Below are positions 11,609 through 21,490 of a stretch of DNA of 64,000 nucleotides, piece by piece; the first letter of the stretch is position 1, and each line of letters begins with the position of its first letter. The stretch lies in the NCBI GenBank assembly GCA_047967505.1, contig CM106539.1; one strand, written 5' to 3'. This DNA comes from Dipteris shenzhenensis. Taxonomy: Eukaryota > Polypodiophyta > Polypodiopsida > Gleicheniales. Position numbers and translations under genes: made by a program. The notes under the pieces are model-generated. The model saw only the letters and a program-made list of their open reading frames with translations. It had not been told where the DNA came from and searched no databases.

Positions 11609-14600
11609 ATGGCAATAGATGATAGCCTACGGAGATGTAGATGCAATTATAGGTGTAGGCATTCGCCTCTTGGCTATCAAGATGTGAGCCGGAGGACATA
11701 TTATGTGCATTTGCAACAAGACTCCATTGGAAACTTACACGCATCAATTTTGAGGAATGTGAATGAGGAGAACTCTATTGACAATGATACTGCAGTGAAT
11801 GAAGAACTCATTGAATCATCTAATCGACGGAGGCGGGTATGGTGTAGATGTGAAACTTATTGCCATGGTGGCCACTTGGTCGCTCCATCAACTTATGCAA
11901 GGCATATGCAAGTCGATGAGCGATTTGAAACTATTGCAGAAAATCTTGGTTTGCATGCTCCACACTTTAGCTCTTGTGGACCTGAAGAAGAGGAGAACAA
12001 TGAGCCTATGCATCAGATGGAAGGGAACGATGAATTTACTAATATGCATGAACAAGATAAGTTGGATGATGAAGAGGATAACATGGATGCTTTAGGAGAG
12101 GATAGCCATTTATCTCTTGCTGATAAAATCATACAAAGATTGATTGAGTTGCAAGCTCTTTGGGATGGACATCAAGCTTCAGTGGAGTTTCAAGATAGTA
12201 TGCTTAAAATTCTATTTGGAGATATGGGTGGTCCTAGGTCTACAACACATGAAGGCGCAAAAAGATCGAGTCTGAGTAAACTATTGGTCCAACTTCCAAA
12301 AACATGGGATGGAAGTCTAAATGGAATAACTATTCCCACATGTTGGGAGCAATTAAGTACTATGTTGACAAGGCTTGGAATGGTTAAATCAAAGAGATCT
12401 AGAATATGTCAAGGGAAAGAGGATTCCATACATGCTCCAATACTTTATTTACCAAGCAAAGAGGACGCTTATAGTGGTAACACTGTTGAATGCCAATGCA
12501 ATAGAAATGTCACTGGAAAGAGAAAATTAAAGCGCAATTGTTTAACATGTTGTGAGAAGTGTGAGAAATGTGCAGTGCCTAGAAAGAAAATGTTATGTTT
12601 TGACTACATTTCGATTGGTGAACAATTGAAACTACTTGCTAAAAGTAGATCTTTATGCCACGAATTATTGGAAATGTGGCAAAATAAAGACAAATGGCTG
12701 GTATCGAACAATTCTAATGAAAATATTAGAATTGATGAGTTTTGGGATGGCAGTAAATGTAAAAGTGTTAAAGAGTTTTGGGATTCAGAATCGGAGTTCG
12801 AGTTGCCATTGGTATGTGAGAAGGGGTATTGCAAACAAGCTTATACAGCATGGCCATCTTCACTTAAATCGGAAGCACTTTTGGAGGGTTGGAAAGAACG
12901 TGAGAAAATTTACAAATTTGTTTGCAAGGCTTGTCGAGCTCTGATACAAGGTCCCCAAAGACTCTGTACGGTAAATTTTCCTAATATATACTATGTGTAG
13001 TCTCTAATTAATTTATGTTCGAGGATTCCATGTAATGTTGTACTCTAAATGTATCTTTGTTTACATATACAGGGAGATCCATGCAATTTTGCTCTCTTAT
13101 TGCACTGGAATGGGTTCAAGACATCAAGAACAACCCAGAAGAATTGTGGTGTCGTCGAGATAAAGGTTCTGAATTGTGGAAAGAAGTCCATAATTGGAGC
13201 AATACCAGTCTTGTTCATTCCATTTAGTTGCAAAAAAATTATAGGAAGCTCAAGCAAACTCTTTCATGTTTTTATGAAACCTTTGATAGATGAATTAGAG
13301 AGTTTGTTCATAGATGAAATTGATATAGATTTCAATTATTCAATGCCTTTAATTTTTGGGCGTGATAGCTCTTTTTTCCAAACCTTCAAAGCACGTGCTA
13401 TGCTTATGATGGTGACTAGTGACCATCCAGCTCAATGTAAGATTGGAACTTTTAAAGATGGTGGCCAAGCTTTTTGTCGTAAAGACAAACCTATAGCTAC
13501 TTTAGAATGTGAAGGATCGAGTCGATACCTTTATGACCAAAATAGATTCCAATTCAGATATGCTCCAGCCAAGAGGTCCACAAAAGATATGTTGAGAGAC
13601 TTGCTTCTTGCAGAGCGAGCAAGCACTCAAACACAACGTGAAGACATTCTCAAAGAGGCTGGTCTTTCACGTAGATCATGTCTATGGAGATTATATGATC
13701 TTTATGGGTTCGACTTATCTCTTAATCTTGTGTACGATTGTATGCACATACTAGCATTGAATATGTTTTCAAAGTACATGAGCTCTTTAATGAGAGATAT
13801 CGATAATAGAGTGAAGAAAGAAATTGATGAAGCAACTCATAGAAAGACCTTGGCCACATCTTATTCCATTCGATATGGTCGATGGCCAATGTTTCCTAGC
13901 AAGTATTTTGAGAGTTACAAGGCAGAGGAAACACAAAAGTTCGTACAATGGTGTCTTCCTTATGTCCTGAGTGAAGTCCAAGGTATTCCTAAGAAATTCT
14001 ATGATTTGGGTCTCTTGATCATAGATATTGCTCATGTCTTTTATAACTATACTAGAAGTAATGGATGGTCTCAAGAAGACATAAACACTCTGAGGGTATT
14101 GCTAGCTTCATGGAGAGTAAGATCAGAAGAATGGATTGGAAGAAACTTAGCTCCATTAGAGCATGTTGCAGGTTTCGGAGAATTTCTTAATGATATTTTG
14201 CGACATGGCAGCCACAATGGGTTTTGGTGCTACATATATGAGCATATGGTCTCAACATATGCTAGCATCAAAACAAACAATAAGGACAATGAGATTTCAT
14301 ATGCAAACTATCATCGAATGAGATTTTTCACATGGGTCTTTCTACATATTCAAGAAGATGCTGATAGGTTGTTTCCTCATGACTGTCCTCAATGGCATTC
14401 ATTAGGATTGATACATGTATCATCCATTGAAAAATCGAAACATTTATGGAGTTCAGCTACATTGCATGTGAAAGACTATCCTTGCCAAAGAGTCTCTGGC
14501 CAAAAGGATATTGTAATAGCAAGAAAGAAGCCAAAAGTTAGATACGCAACAAGTGAGGAAAGAAGGTATGTAGAGGAAAATCTTCAATTCAGGATTAAAA

Positions 14601-15322
14601 GAGTAACAGAATACAAAAAAATTATGTTTGAGGGTAAGGTTTATAAGATTGAAGATAAGGTTATCGTAAAGTCTAAAGAGGATGCAACATTAGTCTCTAG
14701 TGTGGGACACTGGAAAGCATGTATAGCATCGTTTTTTTCCTTTCAACATAATGGTGACATGCAACTATTCTTTGGAGCACACTACTATAGGCAACGCATT
14801 GTTGAAAGAGGATATGAAAAATTAGATATTGATGGCACCATTAGCACGAGTGTCCTACTAAATGCATATTTGCCATACACCTGGAATTGTATAAGGCCAA
14901 TTAGTTCTTTATTGCATAAGTTTATTCCTCTACAGCATGGAGATGGTATCATTGCATATGAGACAAAAGATTTAGGATTGAGAACACGTTTAATCCAGCC
15001 TGGTTGCATTGGATGTATTCCTCCTTGGCTAGAGGAGAATGATATTGTTTTGTTGAAGTCTTATCTTGATACAATATGCTCACCAAATGATCTCAAGTAT
15101 GCCATTGTCAGAGATGTGGATCACATGCTAAATCAAGTTAAAGTAGCATGGCTAAAGCTGGTTCACACTGAGGAAAAGAGATGTAAGGTCTCGATGGAAG
15201 ACAATGAATGGAAGGATTGGTGGTTTTATGTGTCTGTCAACAAGACGTGGAAAGTTATCAAGACAAAGAACATGGTAGTTCAGGGCAAAGCCAAGATAGT
15301 TCCTATCATGTGGCAATCTTAG
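11609..15322 (+). CDS. CACTA/Tnp2-like transposase, copy 1 (two exons)
   Basis: Exons 11,609-12,970 and 13,073-15,322 flank a 102-bp GT-AG, phase-0 intron and give 1203 residues. The ATG follows an acceptor-like TTATTCCAG, so an untranslated exon may precede it. The N terminus has Cys-rich patches (C-R-C-N-Y-R-C; W-C-R-C-E-T-Y-C) and a larger Cys cluster at residues about 294-325 (C-Q-C...C-L-T-C-C-E-K-C-E-K-C). The second half follows the Tnp2/EnSpm pattern: D-H-P-A-Q-C-K-I-G-T-F with A-F-C (about 570-590), L-V-Y-D-C-M-H-I-L-A-L-N (about 673-684), and G-F-W-C-Y-I-Y-E with K-T-N-N-K (about 836-858). I infer a nuclear DDE-type transposase. A KDZ-type transposase is the main alternative. Relative to copy 2 it lacks 25 residues (in-frame, near 14,379), so activity is uncertain. 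Confidence 0.82.
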
Positions 15323-15487
15323 CCATGTAGCTAGGATACATGAAGTTAACATCATTCAAGGAATTGGAAAACGGATTTGGTACGTATTTGTATTTGATTT
15401 CCTTGTACATCTATTTCTATTGTGTGTGTTTTTATTTAATACTAACAATAACTATACTCTTTTATGCTTATGTTGTGCATGATCAAG

Positions 15488-16247
15488 ATGGCTAGCAACA
15501 ACATGGACATGGCGGAGCTACTAAAGAAAATGATGAGTGAAGATGCAAGTTTCCTTTGACTCATGGATTCCATGGTTAGTTCAATTAAAGGTATGTCATT
15601 TTTTGTTGGATTTATGTTATGCATTTTGAGAGAGAAGGGGTTTAATTTATGGCATGTGTGTTTTCCATTTGGAGAATGCATGTGGCTGACTTTATGGCAC
15701 GTATGTTATGCACTTAGAGAAAGAAGGTGGCTGAATTTCTGGCATTTATGTAATTGCATTTGGATGTAAGAGGGGGGGCTGAATTTATGGCATGTATGTT
15801 TTTGCATTTAGATATGAGAGAGAGGGCTGAATATATGGCATGTATGTTTTTTATATAGGGAAAATGCCTATGGGAGATGCATCAAAGGATGTGTCCTTCA
15901 TAGAGAACAAGGAGCATCTCTCTTTGCAAGATAAATCTCAAGTTTCTGTTCCTCCGATCTCAGGGGCAAGTTTTACACCTATATATGATGAGGTGTTTAA
16001 ACCACCCAAAATGAATAGTAGGGATAAGAACAAGCTATATGGGGAAAAGCTCCTAGAAAAGTGCTTTAGAGACCAGCATTCTCTATTGTTAGAAAACTAC
16101 CATCATGTACGAAGGTGGTTCGAGGGAATAGAGACTGTTATAGATCTACGGCATAAAAAGGAAGAACAGCAGCATATTAACGGCATCATCCATGAGCGTC
16201 ATCATGAGATAGTACCTCTAAAGTTTAGTGGAGTTGAATATAGCTAG
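15488..16247 (+). pseudogene. Transposon gene 2, copy 1: unknown 163-residue protein with premature stop
   Basis: Exon 1 is 15,488-15,590 and exon 2 is 15,859-16,247, with a 268-bp GTATGT...ATATAG intron in phase 1. The predicted protein begins M-A-S-N-N-M-D-M, has a Met/Leu-rich helical N terminus, a polar middle, and a charged C-terminal part (R-W-F-E-G-I-E; D-L-R-H-K-K-E-E-Q-Q-H; H-E-R-H-H-E) that looks helical. I recognise no family. In this copy codon 24 is TGA (15,557-15,559) where copy 2 has TGG-type Gly-coding sequence, so it is broken unless read through. It lies 166 bp after the transposase stop on the same strand, which suggests an accessory transposition protein. Confidence 0.65.
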
Positions 16248-16447
16248 AGAGGAAGATATATACAAGTGGTGGATCTCCTCAAAGCAGTCTAGCAGGAAAT
16301 ACTCGAAGAAGAGGACCCTTGTAAATAATGTCAGTTGGCCTTTCAATTATGTGATATTTTATAAAACTGTATATTTGTAATATAGATATGATCTAGTCAA
16401 TGAATTCTATTGTGTTTCAAAGGGTGAAATGAGCAAAGTTCAGAGAA

Positions 16448-17100
16448 ATCTGGAGCTTAACGCAACTAGTCCTTGTATTGACAAGTCTCCACATAATTCA
16501 ATTTCAAAGAAGGACTTATGTTCAATACATTTAATGGTTCTCTAGCATGAAGTAAAAATTTGTATTTATTTTCATAATTTGTGCCACTTCTTACTTGGAT
16601 TATTTAGCTCTTTAACAATTTATTGGAGATTCTATTTCTATTAAAGGAGAATTTCATGAACAAGGATATTCAACATCTCAGGTTGTTGACGCATTTGAAA
16701 GATATGTTTTTTCAAGAAAAATTAAGAATATCGTATACCAATTGAACTAAGTTCTCATTCCTTTGGATTTCAAAATGATATATAAGAGTTTAATAAAATT
16801 TCGTATGTCTATTTGAAACTTTTTAGAGATATATGGAGCCTCAAGCAACTACTCCTTGTATTGACGAGTCTCCACGTAATCTAATTTCAGAGAAGGTATG
16901 TTTATATTAATACCTTGAATGGTTCTCAACTTTTAGTAAAAAATTATACTTTTTCGTGTAATTTATGTGACATCTTACTTGGATTATTTAATTCATTGGC
17001 AGTCTATTGGAAATTCAGTTTCTATTGGAGGAGAATTTTATGGACAAGGATGTTCAACATCTGAGGTTGTTGAAGCATTTTCAATAAAAGATATGTTTTT
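16448..17100 (+). repeat. Internal duplication of the first two exons of transposon gene 3
   Basis: About 16,448-16,700 is a diverged copy of about 16,838-17,100. It contains both exon-like segments (C-I-D-K-S-P-H-N and G-E-F-H-E-Q-G) and the intron between them. In the upstream copy the donor after the first exon reads GACTT instead of GTATG, and the second exon lacks an AG acceptor. A possible upstream ATG in frame lies at 16,429. The upstream pair therefore looks like a dead exon duplication. Confidence 0.75.
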
Positions 17101-17945
17101 AATTTTATAAAGAACATAAAATGTTTTTTTTAATAAAATTATATGTTGTTTTGTATAGATAGATAAGTTCATGGCGAAGAGATTCGAAGGGTTTGAGTAT
17201 TATCACTCTGATCAGGTGTGTAAGTTTTAATCATGAGTTGTCTTCTATTTTGAAAAAGTATTATTAACCATTCAGTTATTCACAATTCATCTATCTTAAA
17301 TATTTTATATCAGGATTCTTATGATGAAGCGAATGCTGATATGAATGACATGACATTTTCTAAGATGTTTCATGGTGACATCACTATAAATGAAGATAAG
17401 GTATGAATTGCCTTTAACTTTTAGATATGCTTATGATTGAAGCTATTTTCTTTGATTCAATTGTGATCAGCATCTTCTTTTTAGACAAGTTTTAATTTAA
17501 TTTTGTCATATTTTTAGGATCCAATATCAAATGTGATTGATTCTACGAATGATATGTTTAGAAAAAGTGAACGAAAGGAAAAAGTAAAAGTTTTCATTTA
17601 TGCAATACCCTTTAAAAGTAAAGCAAGTGCTTTGTATGCTTGTATTCTTTACATAATTCTTTCCAATGGCATTAATACTACTTGTTTATGATTCATAGGT
17701 GAGTGAAAAAATGAGAGATCACTTAGAACAAAAGACCGTGCAAAGAAGTGATAAATCCCAAGGAAAGAGATGCAAGGTATTCTTATATTTAGAATTTATT
17801 TTCTATGATTTGAAGTCTTTATACCTTGATTTTAATCTCAATTTTTTATTTGAATTAGAACTTAAAAGATATTCAAGGTACAGACATGGAGGTGACTACG
17901 ATTTCAAGCGAGTATAAAAGAGTATGTGACAACCTTTTACATTAG
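16833..17945 (+). CDS. Transposon gene 3, copy 1: unknown 166-residue protein from seven short exons
   Basis: Exons at 16,833-16,895, 17,003-17,065, 17,159-17,215, 17,314-17,400, 17,518-17,583, 17,699-17,776 and 17,859-17,945 each have a length divisible by three and are bounded by AG and GT. Joined, they read through to TAG, and all introns are phase 0 and AT-rich. The protein is acidic and polar: M-E-P-Q-A-T-T-P at the start, then F-E-G-F-E-Y-Y-H-S-D-Q, an Asp/Met-rich stretch, a basic stretch (R-K-S-E-R-K-E-K; S-Q-G-K-R-C-K) and N-L-K-D-I-Q-G near the end. No family is recognised. A DNA-binding TnpA-like accessory role is plausible by analogy with CACTA elements but is not shown by sequence. 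The start may lie further upstream. Confidence 0.6.
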
Positions 17946-18340
17946 GCTTGATTATTGAAATCATTTGCTTCGATTTTGTTAATATATGGTCACTTGTGTT
18001 GTTATTATGCCCTCGGGTGGATGACATTTCAGAGGAAAATATGGAGACGATACTTTTGAAATACATGGGAGTCCACACAATTCATGATATGTACTTTTCC
18101 TTAAAAAGTACATATGTGAAGCTTAAAAAGATGGAGAGTAGCTTCAAATAGTACTCTACAGACATCAAGAAACCAGCCAGTAACATTATGATAAGGGACA
18201 TTGTGCATTGACTTATTGAAAGTCAAGAAGTTAGATTCATGAAAAAATCTGATGTGCTTAGTTTAGAAGATATAGAGATTTTGATATGACATTTAGCTTA
18301 ATTCAAATAAGTCTTCAAAGATGTTATGTAGAGCTCGTTT
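17946..18340 (+). other. 3' region of transposon copy 1
   Basis: Mirrored in the right arm. A conserved open stretch (about 18,010-18,150: D-D-I-S-E-E-N-M-E-T-I then K-Y-M-G-V-H-T-I-H) reads like a further exon, but I find no AG acceptor in the right phase, so it is left unassigned. Confidence 0.5.
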
Positions 18341-18493
18341 AGCTCTCTTTGGTTGTCTTATATTTCTTATAGTAGAAGTTTTTTCAAAGAATTGAAAAAA
18401 CTTCTCCTAAAAGAAATATAAGAGAACCAAAGAGAGCTAAATTTTTTTGAAAAAACTTCTACTATAAGAAATATAAGACAACCAAAGAGAGCT
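18341..18493. repeat. Palindrome centre: three 45-bp terminal-like motifs, one forward and two inverted
   Basis: Motif A (18,341-18,385, starting AGCTCTCTTTGGTTG) is the exact reverse complement of motif C (18,449-18,493). Between them, motif B (18,394-18,438) is an inverted copy differing from A at three of 45 positions. A and B form a near-perfect hairpin with an 8-nt loop. These are probably the transposon's 3' terminal repeats, with B a leftover end from a different copy. No matching inverted motif was found at the outer ends. Confidence 0.85.
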
Positions 18494-18869
18494 AAAAGAG
18501 CTCTACATAACATCTTTGAAGATTTATTTGAATCAAGCTAAATGTCATATCAAAATCTCTATATCTTCTAAACTAAGCACATCAGATTTTTTCATGAATC
18601 TAACTTTTTGACTTTCAATAAGTCAATGCACAATGTCCCTTATCATAATGTTACTGGTTGATTTCTTGATGTCTGTAGAGTACTATTTGAAGCTACTCTC
18701 CATCTTTTTAAGCTGAAAAAGTACATATCATGAATTGTGTGGACTCCCATGTATTTCAAAAGTATCGTCTCCATATTTTCCTCTGAAATGTCATCCACCC
18801 GAGGGCATAATAACAAAACAAGTGACGATACATTAATAAAATCGAAGCAAATGATTTCAATAATCAAGC

Positions 18870-19977
18870 CTAATGTAAAAGGCTGTCACATACTCTTTTA
18901 TACTCGCTTGAATTCGTAGTCACCTCCATGTCTGTACCTTGAATATCTTTTAAGTCATAATTCAAATAAAAAATTGAGATTAAAATCAAGGTATAAAGAC
19001 TTCAAATCATAGAAAATAAATTCTAAATATAAGAATACCTTGCATCTCTTTCCTTGGGATTTATCACTTCTTTGCACGGTCTTTTGTTCTAAGTGATCTC
19101 TCATTTTTTCACTCACCTATGAATCATAAACAAGTAGTATTAATGCCATTGGAAAGAATTATGTAAAGAATACAAGCATACAAAGCACTTGCTTTACTTT
19201 TAAAGGGTATTGCATAAATGAAAACTTTTACTTTTCCCTTTCGTTCACTTTTTCTAAACATATCATTCGTAGAATCAATCACATTTGATATTGGATCCTA
19301 AAAATATGACAAAATTAAATTAAAACTTGTCTAAAAAGAAGATGCTGATCACAATTGAATCAAAGAAAATAGCTTCAATCATAAGCATATCTAAAAGTTA
19401 AAGGCAATTCATACCTTATCTTCATTTATAGTGATGTCACCATGAAGCATCTTAGAAAATGTCATGTCATTCATATCAGCATTCGCTTCATCATAAGAAT
19501 CCTGATATAAAATATTTAAGATAGATGAATTGTGAATAACTGAATGGTTAATAATACTTTTTCAAAATAGAAGACAACTCATGATTAAAACTTACACACC
19601 TGATCAGAGTGATAATACTCAAACCCTTCGAATCTCTTCGCCATGAACTTATCTATCTATACAAAACAACATATAATTTTATTAAAGAATTTATGTTCTT
19701 TATAAAATTAAAAACATATCTTTTATTGAAAATGCTTCAACAACCTCAGATGTTGAACATCCTTGTCCATAAAAATCTCCTCCAATAGAAACTGAATTTC
19801 CAATAGACCGCCAATGAATTAAATAATCCAAGTAAGATGTCACATAAATTACACGAAAAAGTATAATTTTTTACTAAAAGTTGAGAACCATTCAAGGTAT
19901 TAATATAAACATACCTTCTCTGAAATTAGATTACGTGGAGACTCGTCAATACAAGGAGTAGTTGCTTGAGGCTCCAT
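18870..19977 (-). pseudogene. Transposon gene 3, copy 2 (acceptor of last exon lost)
   Basis: Mirror of 16,833-17,945. Exons 1, 4 and 6 and their splice sites are intact by eye. The acceptor before the last exon is changed from TTAG to TTAT, so the final 28 codons would not be joined in the same way. Further upstream, the duplicated exon pair is mirrored near 20,110-20,370. Confidence 0.6.
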
Positions 19978-20564
19978 ATATCTCTAAAAAGTTTCAAATA
20001 GACATATAAAATTTTATTAAACTCTTATATATCATTTTGAAATCCAAAGGAATGAGAACTTAGTTCAACTGGTATACGATATTCTTAATTTTTCTTGAAA
20101 AAACATATCTTTCAAATGCGTCAACAACTTGAGATGTTGAATATCCTTGTTCATGAAATTCTCCTCTAACAGAAATAAAATCTCCAATAAATTGCTAAAG
20201 AGCTAAATAATTCAAGTAAGAAGTGGCACAAATTATGAAAATAAATACAAATTTTTACTTCATGCTAGAGAACCATTAAATGTATTAAACATAAGTCCTT
20301 CTTTGAAATTGAATTATGTGGAGACTTGTCAATACAAGGACTAGTTGCGTTAAGCTCCAGATTTCTCTGAACTTTGCTCATTTCACCCTTTGAAACACAA
20401 TAGAATTCATTGACTAGATCATATCTATATTACAAATATACAGTTTTATAAAATATCACATAATTGAAAGGCCAACTCACATTATTTACAAGGATCCTCT
20501 TCTTCGAGTATTTCCTGCTAGACTGCTTTGAGGAGATCCACCACCTGTATATATCTTTCTCTCT

Positions 20565-21325
20565 CTAGCTATATTTAACTCCACTAAACTTTAGAGCCAC
20601 TATCTCATGATGACGCTCATGGATGATGCCTTTAATATGCTGCTGTTCTTCCTTTTTATGCCGTAAATCTATAACAGTCTCTATTCCCTCGAACCACCTT
20701 CGTACACGATGGTAGTTTTCTAACAATAGAGAATGCTGGTCTCTAAAGCACTTTTCTAGGAGCTCTTTCCCATATAGCTTGTTCTTATCCCTACTATTCA
20801 TTTTGGGTGGTTTAAACACCTCATCATATGTAGGTGTAAAACTTGCCCCTAAGATCGGAAGAACAGAAACTTGAGATTTATCTTGCAAAGAGACACGCTC
20901 CTTGTTCTCTATGAAGGACACATCCTTTGATGCATCTCCCATAGTCATTTTCCCTATATAAAAAACATACATGCCATATATTCAGCCCCTTCTCTCATAT
21001 CTAAATGCAAAAACATACATGCCATAAATTCAGCCCCCCCTCTTACATCCAAATGCAATTACATAAATGCCAGAAATTCAGCCACCTTCTTTCTCTAAGT
21101 GCATAACATACGTGCCATAAAGTCAGCCACATGCATTCTCCAAATGGAAAACACACATGCCATAAATTAAACCCCCTTCTCTCTCAAAATGCATAACATA
21201 AATCCAACAAAAAATGACATATCTTTAATTGAACTAACCATGGAATCCATGAGTCCAAGGAAACTTGCATCTTCACTCATCATTTTCTTTAGTAGCTCCG
21301 TCATGTCCATGTTGTTGCTAGCCAT
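20565..21325 (-). CDS. Transposon gene 2, copy 2: unknown 163-residue protein, open
   Basis: ATG is at 21,325-21,323. Exon 1 (103 nt) and exon 2 (20,953-20,565, 389 nt) have the same phase-1 intron as the left copy. Codon 24 is glycine, not stop, so this is the intact version. It differs at a few residues (for example T for P after G-K-M). Charged helices near the C terminus and no recognisable domain; function unknown. The transposase of the same copy is broken, so any product would have to act with another copy. Confidence 0.6.
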
Positions 21326-21490
21326 CTTGATCATGCACAACATAAGCATAAAAGAGTATAGTTATTGTTAGTATTAAATAAAAACACACAAAATAGAAAT
21401 AGATGTACAAGGAAATCAAATATAAATACGTACCAAATCCGTTTTCCAATTCCTTGAATGATGTTAACTTCATGTATCCTAACTACATGC

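Larger units (their letters stand above)
8947..18385 (+). repeat. Left arm of the giant palindrome (transposon copy 1)
   Basis: 8947-9247 and about 11,634-18,385 are the reverse complement of 25,848-25,548 and about 25,541-18,449. The intervening 9248-11,633 (about 2.39 kb, mostly array) has no counterpart in the right arm. In an easily aligned 60-base stretch near 11,700 I count one difference, so the arms are close but not identical. Coding potential, intron positions and intron sequence are all mirrored. Confidence 0.93.

Noticed and set aside
18010-18150. A further exon of transposon gene 3
   Set aside because: Open and conserved in both arms, but no AG acceptor in a phase that joins it to the preceding exon.
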